Positions 24,955 to 36,699 of a stretch of 64,000 bases of DNA are shown here, in pieces. The notes beneath the pieces are model-generated. The model saw only the letters and a list, made by a program, of their open reading frames with translations. It had not been told where the DNA came from and ran no database searches. Each line of letters starts with the position of its first letter. Position 1 is the stretch's first letter. Source of the stretch: Lysobacter_K koreensis. Lineage in GTDB: Bacteria > Pseudomonadota > Gammaproteobacteria > Xanthomonadales > Xanthomonadaceae. Location of the stretch: positions 1 through 64,000 of the forward strand of contig NZ_JBHTIH010000008.1 of the NCBI RefSeq assembly GCF_042677045.1, read 5' to 3'. Position numbers and translations under genes: made by a program.

Positions 24955-25022
24955 GTAGTGCCGAGCCTGCTCGGCACCGTCATCCGGGCGAAGAGCGCGC
25001 CGAGCAGGCTCGGCACTACAAA
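24955..25022. repeat. Inverted intergenic repeat (GTGCCGAGC type), copy 2
   Basis: TGTAGTGCCGAGCCTGCTCG is mirrored by CGAGCAGGCTCGGCACTACA with about 28 bp between them: perfect 20-bp outer arms that could form a long stem. Copy 1 at 8041-8114 is more degenerate. Confidence 0.75.
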
Positions 25023-25119
25023 CAGCGGCGTTTCACGGCGTGTCGGATTCGGCCCGGGCGGCGGGGGCGCGCAGGAATTCGCGCAAACACAGGGCAGCGT
25101 TTGGCGCGATACTCCTCTG

Positions 25120-26235
25120 ATGAACGCATTCACCGCTGCCCCCACACCGCCGGCCGACCTCGCCGCGCAACCGCTCGACCATGCCACGGCCCTGCCCGCG
25201 CGCTTCTACGCCGATCCGGCGATGGTCGCGCTCGACCGCCGCGCGATCTTCGACCGCGGCTGGCAGTTGCTCGCGCACGTGTGCCAGCTCAAGGATCCCG
25301 GCGACCACGTCATCGCCGATTTCGCCGGGCTGCCGGTGATCGCGGTGCGCGGCGCCGAGGGCACCATCCGCGTGTTCCACAACGTCTGCCGCCACCGCGC
25401 CGGGCCGATCGCGAGCTGCGACGGGCTGGCCGCGAAATCGCTGCGCTGCCGCTACCACGGCTGGACCTACGGCCTCGACGGCGTGCTGAAGTCCGCGCCG
25501 GAGATGGGCACGGCACCGGACTTCCATGTTGGCGACGTGCAGCTGCCGCAGCTGGCGGTGCGGGTATGGCAGGGCATGGTGTTCGCGGCAGTCGACGAGG
25601 CGCAGGCGCCCGGCTCCAATGCACCATGTTTCGACGCGTTCGTGGCCGGCATCGATGCGCGCGTCGGCGCCGACCGCGACCTGGAAAACTACGGCCACCA
25701 CCACCGGGTCGGCTACGACGTCGCCTGCAATTGGAAGGTCTACGTCGACAACTACCTCGAGGGCTACCACGTACCGCACATCCACCCCGGGCTCAACAAG
25801 CTGCTCGACTACCGCAGCTACGTGACCGACACGGCGCAGTGGTACTCGTACCAGTTCAGCCCGCTGGAGAGCGGCGACGGCCTCTACGGCGACGGCGACG
25901 CGCTGTACTACTGGCTGTGGCCGAACACCATGCTCAACATCCTGCCCGGCCGCCTGCAGACCAACCGCGTGGTGCCGATCGGCGTGGACCGGTGCCGGGT
26001 CGAGTTCGACTTTTACTACACGCTCGACGAATCCGAGGAAGCCGCGGCGCGGCGACTGGCCGACCTGCGTTTCAGCGACGAGGTGCAGTTCGAGGACCTG
26101 ACCATTTGCCAGGACGTGCAACGCGGCTTGTCGTCGGGCTCGTACGTGCCCGGCCGGCTCAATCCGCTGCGCGAGAACGCGGTGCACCATTTCCATGAAC
26201 TGCTGCGCGGTGCCTATCGCGATGCGCTGGCGTGA
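25120..26235 (+). CDS. Rieske-type aromatic-ring/quaternary-amine oxygenase alpha subunit
   Basis: Encodes 371 residues. The Rieske [2Fe-2S] ligands are C90-x-H92 and C110-x2-H113 (CRYHGWTYG). The catalytic mononuclear iron motif N-x2-E-x2-H-x4-H is present, with H217 and H222 in NYLEGYHVPHIH. The size and motif layout resemble choline monooxygenase and glycine-betaine demethylase alpha subunits more than multi-subunit dioxygenases. Substrate unknown. No reductase gene is adjacent. It overlaps the downstream permease by GTGA, so that gene may import the substrate. Confidence 0.88.
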   Translation: MNAFTAAPTPPADLAAQPLDHATALPARFYADPAMVALDRRAIFDRGWQLLAHVCQLKDPGDHVIADFAGLPVIAVRGAEGTIRVFHNVCRHRAGPIASCDGLAAKSLRCRYHGWTYGLDGVLKSAPEMGTAPDFHVGDVQLPQLAVRVWQGMVFAAVDEAQAPGSNAPCFDAFVAGIDARVGADRDLENYGHHHRVGYDVACNWKVYVDNYLEGYHVPHIHPGLNKLLDYRSYVTDTAQWYSYQFSPLESGDGLYGDGDALYYWLWPNTMLNILPGRLQTNRVVPIGVDRCRVEFDFYYTLDESEEAAARRLADLRFSDEVQFEDLTICQDVQRGLSSGSYVPGRLNPLRENAVHHFHELLRGAYRDALA

Positions 26236-27506
26236 GTAGCGCCGGCCGCCCGCTGGGCTTCTGGTCCGCCACCGCGCTGGTGGTCGGCAGCATGATCGGC
26301 TCCGGCGTGTTCCTGCTGCCGGCCGCGCTCGCCCCGTACGGCGCGGCGAGCCTGCTCGGCTGGTCGGTCACGCTGTGCGGCGCGGTGCTGCTGGCGCTGA
26401 CGTTCGCCCGGCTGGCGATGCGCTGGCCGCAGAGCGGCGGGCCCTATGTCTATGCACGCAACGCGTTCGGCGAGCTGCCGGGCTTCGTGGTCGCGTGGAG
26501 TTACTGGGTGTCGGTGTGGTGCGCCAACGCCGCGATCGCGGTCGCGTTCGCCGGCAGCATCGGCGCGATCTTCCCGGCCGCCACCGCCACGCCCGCACGC
26601 GCTGCCGGGTGCGCATTGGCGGCGCTGTGGGCCTGCAGCGCGGTCAACCTGGCCGGGGTGCGCGAGGCCGGCCGCATGCAGCTGTTCACCACGGTGCTGA
26701 AGCTGGTACCGCTGGTGCTGTTCGGCGCGATCGCGCTGTGGTTCGTCGACGCGCAGCACCTCACGCCTTTCAACCCCACCGACACCTCCCTGCCGCAGGT
26801 CGCGCAGGCGACGGTCGCGTTGACGCTGTGGGCCCTGCTCGGGCTGGAAGCGGCGACCGTGCCGGCCGGCTCGATCGAAAACGCCGAACGCACCGTGCCG
26901 CGCGCGACCGTGCTCGGCACCCTGATCGCGGGGCTGGCGACGATCCTCGCCTGCACCGTGGTGATCGGCCTGCTGCCGGCCGAGGTGTTGAAGGACTCGC
27001 AGGCACCGATGGCCGATGCCGCCGCGGCGTTGTGGGGGCCGGCCGCCGGGATAGGACTGGCAGCGGTGATGGCGGTGTCGTGCTTCGGCGCGCTCAACGG
27101 CTGGGTGCTGGTGTCGGCGCAACTGCCGCTGGCCGCGGCGCGCGACGGCGTGTTCCCGGCGTTCTTCGCCAAGCTCGATGGCCGCGGCACGCCGGTGGCC
27201 GGGGTGCTGGTCAGCAGCGCGCTGGCGAGCGTGCTGGTGGTGTCCAACTACAGCCGCTCGCTGGTGCAGGTCTTCACGTTCTCGATCCTGCTGTCAACCG
27301 CGGCGACCTTGCTGCCTTACGTGGTCAGCAGCGCGGCATGGCTGTGGCGCGGAGTCGGCGGCAGCCGCTGGATCGCCGCGGCGGCGCTGCTGTACAGCGT
27401 CTACGCGCTGTCCGGCATCGGCCGCGAAGCGCTGCTCTGGGGCGGCGTGCTGATCGTTGCCGGCCTGCCGATCCATTTCGTATTGCGGCGTCGCCGCACT
27501 TCGTAG
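26232..27506 (+). CDS. APC-family amino acid/amine permease
   Basis: Encodes 424 residues from a GTG overlapping the oxygenase stop. About twelve helices are visible, and the family's helix-1 signature is clear (SATALVVGSMIGSGVFLLPA). The SGGPYVYAR segment in helix 3 also fits APC transporters. Coupling to the Rieske oxygenase suggests uptake of an amine or amino acid that the oxygenase then degrades; this is inference from gene order. The TAG stop lies in a dispersed repeat. Confidence 0.88.
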   Translation: MSSAGRPLGFWSATALVVGSMIGSGVFLLPAALAPYGAASLLGWSVTLCGAVLLALTFARLAMRWPQSGGPYVYARNAFGELPGFVVAWSYWVSVWCANAAIAVAFAGSIGAIFPAATATPARAAGCALAALWACSAVNLAGVREAGRMQLFTTVLKLVPLVLFGAIALWFVDAQHLTPFNPTDTSLPQVAQATVALTLWALLGLEAATVPAGSIENAERTVPRATVLGTLIAGLATILACTVVIGLLPAEVLKDSQAPMADAAAALWGPAAGIGLAAVMAVSCFGALNGWVLVSAQLPLAAARDGVFPAFFAKLDGRGTPVAGVLVSSALASVLVVSNYSRSLVQVFTFSILLSTAATLLPYVVSSAAWLWRGVGGSRWIAAAALLYSVYALSGIGREALLWGGVLIVAGLPIHFVLRRRRTS

Positions 27507-27590
27507 ATGGGTTGAGCCGGAGGCGATACCCCTCACGTCCTTCGGGGGCACACGATGATGGGTATCGCTGCGCTCAACCCATCCTAGGTT
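27502..27590. repeat. Dispersed GATGGGTTGAGC element, copy 1
   Basis: GTAGATGGGTTGAGCC and GCTCAACCCATCCTAG are inverted outer arms, with inner arms GGCGATACC / GGTATCGC. The element is about 88 bp, stem-forming, and provides the stop codon of the permease. Other copies are listed further on. Confidence 0.8.
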
Positions 27591-27648
27591 TCTCGGCAGC
27601 CGCAATCACGATCGATGCGGTTCGCTTTGCTCACCGCATCCTACGGCG

Positions 27649-28911
27649 CTACAGCGACTCGCCCGGCACCGTATTGCCGTCGCCGCCCGACACCGCGATG
27701 GGCTGCGACGCGCCCGTCTCCCAACGCCAGAACCCCCAGCCGATCGTCAGGAACGCGGTCGCGAACCCCACCAGCCACAGCGCATTGCCGCTGATCAGCG
27801 GCGACAGCACGCCGGCGATCAACGCGTTCAGCACCAGGCTGGTGAACGCCTGCAGCGACGACGCCGAACCGCGCTGGCGCGGGTACATGTCGAGGATCGC
27901 CAGGGTCACGATCGGAAACACCAGCGCGATGCCGAACGAATTGATCATCATCGGCACCACCGCCCACGGCACCTGCGGCGTGTCGGTCCACAGGTTGTAG
28001 CCCAGGCTCAGCGCCATCGCGACCGCCGAACACGCGAAGCCGATGTTGACCTGGCGCTCGCCGCCCATCCGGCCCGCGGTGCGCCCGGACACGAACGCGC
28101 CCAGCACCATGCCGCTGATCATCGGCACGAAGAACCAGCCGAACTGGCGTTCGTTGAGCTTGAGGATGTCGAGCACGAACGCCGGCGCCGAGGCGATGTA
28201 AAGCCACAGCGCGGCGAAGTTGAACGAACTGGCCGCGGCCAGCCGCTGGAAACGCGGATTGAGGAAGATCGACACGTAGTCGCGCAGCAGCCGCTTCGGC
28301 GTCAGCGGCAGGCGCGCGGCCGGCAGGTGCGTTTCCGGCAGCCACCACCACACCGCGACCAGCAGCACCGCCGAGAACGCGACCAGGAACCAGAAGATCG
28401 CCGGCCAGTGGCTCCAGCCCAGGATCCAGCCGCCGATCACCGGCGCGATCGCCGGCGCGATACCGAAGATCATCGACACCTGGCTCATCAGCCGTTGCGC
28501 GTCGTCGCCGTGCAGCACGTCGCGGATCACCGCGCGGCCGACGATCAGGCCCACGCCCGAACTCAGGCCCTGCAGCGCGCGGAACGCGAGCAGCGTGGTC
28601 AGGTCGGTCGACAGCGCGCAGCCCACCGACGCCAGGGTGAACACGAACAGGCCGCCGAGAATCACCCGGCGCCGGCCGATCGCGTCCGACAGCGGCCCGT
28701 GCACCACGCTCATCAGCGCGTACGCGATGAGGTACACGCTGATCGTCTGCTGCATCGCCAGCTTGTCGGCACCGAACGCCGCGCCCATCTTCTGGAATGC
28801 CGGAAAGATCGTGTCGATCGAGAACGGCCCGAACATCGCCAGGCCACCGAGCAGCAGCGCGAGCCGGCGCAGGGAGAGGGTCGGGGCGTTGGGAGGGGTG
28901 GCTGCGCTCAT
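27649..28911 (-). CDS. Bcr/CflA-family MFS multidrug exporter
   Basis: Encodes 420 residues with twelve helices. The MFS motif between helices 2 and 3 (GPLSDAIGRRRVILGGL) and motif C in helix 5 (FGIAPAIAPVIGGWIL) identify a drug/H+ antiporter of the Bcr/CflA group. The ATG at 28911 gives the typical short N-terminus. It probably exports toxic compounds; the substrate cannot be predicted. Confidence 0.9.
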   Translation of the reverse strand: MSAATPPNAPTLSLRRLALLLGGLAMFGPFSIDTIFPAFQKMGAAFGADKLAMQQTISVYLIAYALMSVVHGPLSDAIGRRRVILGGLFVFTLASVGCALSTDLTTLLAFRALQGLSSGVGLIVGRAVIRDVLHGDDAQRLMSQVSMIFGIAPAIAPVIGGWILGWSHWPAIFWFLVAFSAVLLVAVWWWLPETHLPAARLPLTPKRLLRDYVSIFLNPRFQRLAAASSFNFAALWLYIASAPAFVLDILKLNERQFGWFFVPMISGMVLGAFVSGRTAGRMGGERQVNIGFACSAVAMALSLGYNLWTDTPQVPWAVVPMMINSFGIALVFPIVTLAILDMYPRQRGSASSLQAFTSLVLNALIAGVLSPLISGNALWLVGFATAFLTIGWGFWRWETGASQPIAVSGGDGNTVPGESL

Positions 28912-29114
28912 GCTGTCCCTGACGTTCTGTTGCGGCTGTTGCCCTTGCTCCGCAGGAGATTGAAAGGTGCATGACAAGGCATGGTGGGACATTCCCGACG
29001 GGAGACCGTAGCAGAGTAACAACGCGCACCGGGACTGGCGCCTGCGATGCGCTAGCCCAGCCAGCCGAACGGGAGAAAGGCCGAGGCACCGTCGGCCGCA
29101 ACCCGGCGCAACCG

Positions 29115-29945
29115 TCACGCGCCTTTCGCTGCCGCCTTCTCGATCTTCCGGCGCACGCGGCGCGCGCCTGCCTCGGCGAGCCGACACAGGGCCGAACTGT
29201 CGCGCTTGCCGAACAGGGCGTCGTCGCCGCAGTGGTCGCGCAGCAACGAGTAGTCCTGCGCCTCCCCCAGCAGCACCGCGAGCTGCTTGTCGGTGCGCTG
29301 GCGCGGCGCCGGCTCACCGATGACCGTTAGCGCGCGTTGCTGCTGCGAGAGCCGCCGCGCACGCCGGCGCCAGCGATGCCAGTCGTTGTCGCGGCCGGTG
29401 CTGCGGGCGCGCGCGGCCGCCTTCTCCACCGCCTGCGCGCTGGAGGCGATCGCGCGTCTGGCCTGCGCCATCGCGACCCGGGCCCACGGCAGGTCGGCCA
29501 TTAGAGTGCGCAGGAACTGCAGCAGTGCGCGCTTCTCGCCGAATCCGGGATCGCGCGCGAGCGCCGACCCGATCGCCGCCACCCTCCCGCGCGCGGCCGC
29601 ACGGCGGGCGCGCCGAAGCAGCTTGCGCTCGTCCTCCTTCGCGCTGGCCCCGATCAGCCGATCCAGGGTCTCCACCAGCGCCTGCGCATCGCGCGCCGCC
29701 GACAGTTGTCGGATCACCGCCCGCAGTTCGCGTTCCAGCACCCCGGACCCGGGCCGCAACGCGGCCCCGCCCAGGTCGAGTGTCGCGCGCACCCGGCGCA
29801 TGGACTTGCGCGCCTGGTGCACCCCCGTATGCACCCGCGCCCCGGTCCAGCCCAGGCACTCGATCGCACGGCCCAGCTCCGCCTCGGCGTAAGCCCGCAG
29901 CGCTGCGCCTGCCGCGACATCGGTTTCGGCAACGGCAGTGGCCAT
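29115..29945 (-). CDS. CHAD-domain protein
   Basis: Encodes 276 residues, very rich in Arg and Ala. It contains the CHAD family pattern of conserved histidines and basic residues: VHQARKSMRRVRATLDL near residues 42-58, DWHRWRRRARRLSQQ, and DYSLLRDHCGD. CHAD domains bind polyphosphate and often accompany CYTH triphosphatases, but none is adjacent here. Most likely a cytoplasmic polyphosphate-associated protein. Confidence 0.85.
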   Translation of the reverse strand: MATAVAETDVAAGAALRAYAEAELGRAIECLGWTGARVHTGVHQARKSMRRVRATLDLGGAALRPGSGVLERELRAVIRQLSAARDAQALVETLDRLIGASAKEDERKLLRRARRAAARGRVAAIGSALARDPGFGEKRALLQFLRTLMADLPWARVAMAQARRAIASSAQAVEKAAARARSTGRDNDWHRWRRRARRLSQQQRALTVIGEPAPRQRTDKQLAVLLGEAQDYSLLRDHCGDDALFGKRDSSALCRLAEAGARRVRRKIEKAAAKGA

Positions 29946-30070
29946 GGCGTCCGGGCTGAATGGGGGTGCCAAGGATGCGGGTTTCGCCGCCTCGCCGTAG
30001 CGCCGTTTCGACCGTCGCCGATGAACGGTCGAACGCGCAACCGAAGACGCCCCGGCGCAGGCCCAGCGGC

Positions 30071-30076
30071 TATAAT
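30071..30076 (+). promoter_or_regulatory. -10 element of the gcvP leader
   Basis: A perfect TATAAT lies about 15 bp before the start of the glycine riboswitch fold. No clear -35 was seen, as expected for GC-rich promoters. The predicted transcript start is near 30083. Confidence 0.6.
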
Positions 30077-30087
30077 CGGCCGCGAAA

Positions 30088-30312
30088 AGCACGTGGTGGG
30101 AGAAGCGGGCCAGCCTGGTACAGGCGGGACCGCTGCCGAAGACGCAACGCCCGTAATCGCTCAGGCCCCCATACCACCGCGCGCAGACACTCTGGAGAGA
30201 CCGGTCGGCCTTATGGGCTTGGGCCGGCGCCGAAGGGGCACGAACCGCACCGCCAGCATCCATCGCCGGCCGCGCTTCCAAACTCTCAGGCAAAAGGACA
30301 GAGGGGCGCCCG
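30088..30312 (+). ncRNA. Tandem glycine riboswitch
   Basis: Two consecutive aptamers precede gcvP. The first (about 30092-30180) has GGTGGGAGAAG..., GCCGAAGACGCAACG and ATCGCTCAGGC. The second (about 30188-30310) has CTCTGGAGAGACC, CGCCGAAGGGGCA, and the hallmark AACTCTCAGGCAAAAGGAC, then AGAGGGG. This two-aptamer layout is the classical cooperative glycine-sensing form that turns on the glycine cleavage system. The leader ends about 40 bp before the gcvP start. Confidence 0.93.
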
Positions 30313-30351
30313 CGTGCGGCATCGCACGTCACCTCCGCGGACACCCCTGCC

Positions 30352-33279
<2,928 letters not shown>

Positions 33280-33305
33280 GCCGCGCCGTTCGCGTCGCAA
33301 CACCC

Positions 33306-33333
33306 AAGGCCCCGCACACGCGGGGCCTTTTTC
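33306..33333 (+). terminator. Rho-independent terminator of gcvP
   Basis: AAGGCCCCGC-ACAC-GCGGGGCCTTTTT is a perfect stem with a T-tract, 27 bp after the gcvP stop. Confidence 0.9.
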
Positions 33334-33385
33334 TTGGCGCCAAAAGCCGGTCGCCGACGGCCGTGACTTCCGGGCCATTGCCATC

Positions 33386-33401
33386 TACTAATGCAGTAGT
33401 A
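33386..33401. promoter_or_regulatory. Candidate BlaI-type operator 1
   Basis: TACTA-N6-TAGTA, a 16-bp palindrome 27 bp before the blaI-like ATG. An identical-format palindrome precedes the S41 peptidase gene (35408-35423). BlaI/MecI repressors bind inverted repeats of similar size, so this is probably the autoregulatory site. Confidence 0.7.
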
Positions 33402-33428
33402 CTATCCACTTCGTACCCAGGAGACAAC

Positions 33429-33818
33429 ATGTCGGCACCCCATCCCACCGAAGGCGAACTGGCGATCCTGCGCGTGCTGTGGTCGCGCCAGGAGCCGATG
33501 ACCGTGCGCGAGGTCCACGGCGTGCTCTCGCGCGACAAGGACACCGCGTACACAACGGTGCTGAAGATGCTGACGATCATGGCCGACAAGGGCCTGGTCC
33601 GCCGCGACGAGTCCGAACGCAGCCATACCTATGCGACGGTGCATGCCGAGCCGGTGGTGCAAGCCTCGCTGCTGCAGGACCTGATGCGGCGGGCGTTCTC
33701 CGGGTCGGCGCTGACCCTGGTGCAGCGCGCGCTGGATGCCGATAGCGCGAGCGCCGAAGAGCTCGATGCGATGTCCAAGCTGATCGCCCAAGCCAAGGCG
33801 AAGCGGAAGCGCGGCTGA
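33429..33818 (+). CDS. BlaI/MecI-family transcriptional repressor
   Basis: Encodes 129 residues. The N-terminal winged helix is typical of the family (PTEGELAILRVLWSRQEPMT, TAYTTVLKMLTIMADKGLV), followed by a helical dimerisation tail. The family is inactivated when a partner M56 sensor protease is triggered; such a gene follows and overlaps by one base (TGATG). Expected targets are its own promoter and the S41 gene. Confidence 0.93.
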   Translation: MSAPHPTEGELAILRVLWSRQEPMTVREVHGVLSRDKDTAYTTVLKMLTIMADKGLVRRDESERSHTYATVHAEPVVQASLLQDLMRRAFSGSALTLVQRALDADSASAEELDAMSKLIAQAKAKRKRG

Positions 33819-35389
33819 TGGAAGCCTTGGCCATCCTCCAGTTCGGCTTCGCGCCCGCGCTGGCCTCGGCGCTGCTGCATGCGCTGTGGCAGGACGCGCT
33901 GCTGGCGGTCGCGGCCTGGTGCGCGCTCGCGGCCATGGCGCGGGCGAGCGCGGCGCTGCGACACACGGTGGCGATGGGCTTCCTGGTGGCGATGGTGCTG
34001 GTGCCGGCGGTAGCGTTCCTGCGTTTCTGGCAGCAGCCAGGCACGCAGGTGAACGCCGGGCTGGTGCCGGCGATGACGGCGCCGCGGATCGACGCGATCC
34101 CCGGCGTGTTCGTGCAGGAGTCGGGGCCGGTCGCCGGCGTGCTGACCCTGCTCTGGCTGCTGGGCGTGCTGCTGATGCTGCTGCGCCACTGCGGTGGCCT
34201 GCAGTTCGTCGGTGCGCTGGCGCGACGGCCGTACACCGCGCTGCCGCAGGAATGGCAGCAGCGCGTCGACGCGCTGCAACGCGCGCTGGGGATCTCGCGC
34301 GCGGTCACGGTGCGGTTGGCGCAGGACGTGGTGGCGCCGTTCACCGCCCGCCTGCTGCGGCCGGTGATCTGGCTGCCCCTTTCGCTGCTGGCGCGGCTGC
34401 CGGCGGAACAACTCGAAGCGCTGCTCGCGCACGAGCTCGCGCACATCCGCCGCCTCGATTGGCTCTGGAACGGCGTGCAGTGCGTGATCGAAGCGTTGCT
34501 GTTCTTCCACCCCGGCGTGTGGTGGCTGGGCCGGCGCATCCGCCGGGAGCGCGAGCACGCCTGTGACGATCTTGCGGTGGCGGTCTGCGGGGACGCCATC
34601 GCCCTGGCCGAGGCGCTGGTCGCGCTGGAACGTCAGCGGCCGTCCTTCCCGCGCCTTGTTCTTGCAGCCCAGGGAGGCTCTCTCATGCAACGCATTACTC
34701 GGTTGTTGTCCGGCTCGCGCTCTTCCGGCCCGCCGTCGCGAGGCCGCGTGGCCGCGCGGATTGGTTTGGTCGTCCTGCTCGCCAGCGGCGTGCTGCTGGT
34801 GTCGCAGGTCGGCATCGGCGGTTCGCGCCCCGGCATCCGCATCACCTCCAGCACCGACGGCGTGCTCGGCCCCGGCGACGTGCGGGAGATCACCGCCAAG
34901 GGGCTCGACAAGGAGCGCAGCTACCGCGCGAGCGTCGATGCGCAGGGCCGACTGTCCGAGGTCTATCGCGAGAACGGCCAAGTGCGTCCGATCGATGGCC
35001 GCGTCCGCGCCTGGGTCAGCGAAGTCACGCGCCTGAGCGTTGCGCCGCCGCCGTTGCCACCGATGCCGCCGATGCCGCCCACCGCGGCGCTGCCGCCCTT
35101 GCCCCCCGCGCCGCCACCGCCGCCGGAAGTCGCCGAGAGCGCCGTGTTCCAGTCGCTGCTGCGCGTGGTCGCGGCCGATCCCGGCGTGGTCGCCAAACTC
35201 GGCAGCCCGGTCGTGTTGGCCGGGAACGACGTGAGTGGCCGCATCGATTTCGACGATGCCGGTGGCGACGTGGATGTGAGCTTTGCGCTGCGCGGGCCGA
35301 AGGGCCGTGCGGACGTGCAGGTCGAGGCGCAATTCGACGATGGCCAGTGGTCGCTGGACCCGGTGGTGTTCGCAAGCGCCGTCCACTGA
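33818..35389 (+). CDS. BlaR1/MecR1-like M56 metalloprotease with unusual C-terminal domain
   Basis: Encodes 523 residues. About four helices surround the M56 zinc site HELAH (205-209), followed by the R-x-REHACDDLAV motif. After a further helix (about 307-328) there is no penicillin-binding sensor. Instead there is a region of about 80 residues, a proline-rich hinge (about 408-432), and a final domain that resembles the Coa1-like fold (SPVVLAGNDVSGRIDF, GRADVQVEAQFDDGQWSLD). Upon an unknown cell-envelope signal it probably cleaves the upstream repressor. Confidence 0.85.
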   Translation: MEALAILQFGFAPALASALLHALWQDALLAVAAWCALAAMARASAALRHTVAMGFLVAMVLVPAVAFLRFWQQPGTQVNAGLVPAMTAPRIDAIPGVFVQESGPVAGVLTLLWLLGVLLMLLRHCGGLQFVGALARRPYTALPQEWQQRVDALQRALGISRAVTVRLAQDVVAPFTARLLRPVIWLPLSLLARLPAEQLEALLAHELAHIRRLDWLWNGVQCVIEALLFFHPGVWWLGRRIRREREHACDDLAVAVCGDAIALAEALVALERQRPSFPRLVLAAQGGSLMQRITRLLSGSRSSGPPSRGRVAARIGLVVLLASGVLLVSQVGIGGSRPGIRITSSTDGVLGPGDVREITAKGLDKERSYRASVDAQGRLSEVYRENGQVRPIDGRVRAWVSEVTRLSVAPPPLPPMPPMPPTAALPPLPPAPPPPPEVAESAVFQSLLRVVAADPGVVAKLGSPVVLAGNDVSGRIDFDDAGGDVDVSFALRGPKGRADVQVEAQFDDGQWSLDPVVFASAVH

Positions 35390-35407
35390 CTTTTGTTTGC
35401 CCCGAAG

Positions 35408-35423
35408 TACTAATCAACTAGTA
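35408..35423. promoter_or_regulatory. Candidate BlaI-type operator 2
   Basis: TACTA-N6-TAGTA, with exactly the same arms and spacing as the site at 33386-33401, located 40 bp before the S41 peptidase ATG. It implies a promoter here that is separate from, but co-controlled with, the repressor promoter. Confidence 0.7.
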
Positions 35424-35463
35424 GACACCCCCGCGGCCTTGCCGCTTTACCAGGAAGGTTTTT

Positions 35464-36576
35464 ATGACCACTCGCCACACGCTTGCCGCGGCCCTGCTGC
35501 TGTCCCTCGCCGCCCTCGCCCCCCTTCTCGCCGCGGCCGAGGACGGGCCGCCGCCGCAGCCGATCGACGCGAAGGCGCGCAAAGCGGTGATCGCCGCGCT
35601 CGGCACCAAGCTGCAGGCCAACTACGTGTTCCCCGACGTCGCCACCGCGCTGTCGGCGCAGCTCGCGGCCAAGGAAGCCAGCGGCGGCTACGCGCAAGCC
35701 AGGGACAGCGTCGCGTTCGGCGAGGCGCTGACCCAAGACCTGCGCGAGCTGGGCAAGGACGGGCATTTCAAGGTCGAGTTCGCGCCGGGCTTCGACCCCG
35801 GCCCCGGCAGCACCGTTGCGCCCAAGGTGCCCAGCGCCGAGGAAGTCGCCGCCGGGCGCGCCGAAATGGCGAAGCACAGCTACGGCATCGAGCGCGTGGC
35901 GCGGCTGCCCGGCAATGTCGGCTACCTCGAGATCCGCGGCTTCGGCCCGACCGAACTGGTCGCCGAGGCGTACACCGCGGCGATGACCCTGCTCGCCGGC
36001 AGCGACGCGCTGGTCGTCGACCTGCGTCGCAACGGCGGCGGCGAGCCGTCGAGCGTGGCGCACCTGATGAGCCACTTCTTCGCCGCCGGCGACGTGCGCC
36101 ACCTCAACGACATCTACACCCGGCCAACCGATTCGACTCAGCAGTACTGGACCAATCCGTCGGTGCCGGTGCGCTACACCGGGCCGGTCTACGTGCTGAC
36201 GTCCAAGCGCACGTTCTCCGGCGGCGAGGAAGCGGCGTACGACTTCCAGACCCAGAAGCGCGCCACCCTGGTCGGCGAGACCACCGGCGGCGGCGCCAAC
36301 CCCGGCGACATGATCGCGATCGCCGAAGGCTTCGCCGCCTTCATCCCGACCGGGCGCGCGATCAACCCGATCACCCGGACCAACTGGGAACACGTCGGGG
36401 TCAAGCCGGACGTCGCGGTGCCGGCGACTGACGCGATGAAGACCGCCTACAGCGCGATCCTCACCGCCCTGGTCGCGAAGGCCACCGACCTGGACGAACG
36501 CGCCGCCCTCGCGGACACGCTGGCCCGCGCCGGGAAGGGCGAGATCGAGCTGCCGGGATACATCCCGCGCCGTTGA
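35464..36576 (+). CDS. S41-family (tail-specific/IRBP-like) secreted peptidase
   Basis: Encodes 370 residues. A signal peptide occupies about residues 1-25. The S41 catalytic block is present: DALVVDLRRNGGGEP, then TSKRTFSGGEEAAYDF with the nucleophile serine in TFSGGE, then GETTGGGANPGD. There is no PDZ domain between the N-terminal helical part and the catalytic core, as in the retinol-binding-protein-like subgroup. It has its own operator and is probably induced when the M56 sensor removes the repressor. Confidence 0.88.
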   Translation: MTTRHTLAAALLLSLAALAPLLAAAEDGPPPQPIDAKARKAVIAALGTKLQANYVFPDVATALSAQLAAKEASGGYAQARDSVAFGEALTQDLRELGKDGHFKVEFAPGFDPGPGSTVAPKVPSAEEVAAGRAEMAKHSYGIERVARLPGNVGYLEIRGFGPTELVAEAYTAAMTLLAGSDALVVDLRRNGGGEPSSVAHLMSHFFAAGDVRHLNDIYTRPTDSTQQYWTNPSVPVRYTGPVYVLTSKRTFSGGEEAAYDFQTQKRATLVGETTGGGANPGDMIAIAEGFAAFIPTGRAINPITRTNWEHVGVKPDVAVPATDAMKTAYSAILTALVAKATDLDERAALADTLARAGKGEIELPGYIPRR

Positions 36577-36664
36577 AGCAGCCGCCGTGCACGCAGGCGC
36601 CGTGCAGGCAATCGGCCGAGCCGGCCCAGGCGCCGCTCGCCGTAGCGTGCACTGCGGCAGCACC

Positions 36665-36692
36665 CAAAAGCCCCGCATCGCGGGGCTTTTTT
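36665..36692 (+). terminator. Rho-independent terminator
   Basis: AAAAGCCCCGC-AT-CGCGGGGCTTTTTTT: a strong stem and T-tract about 90 bp after the S41 gene. Confidence 0.85.
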
Positions 36693-36699
36693 TGCTCTC

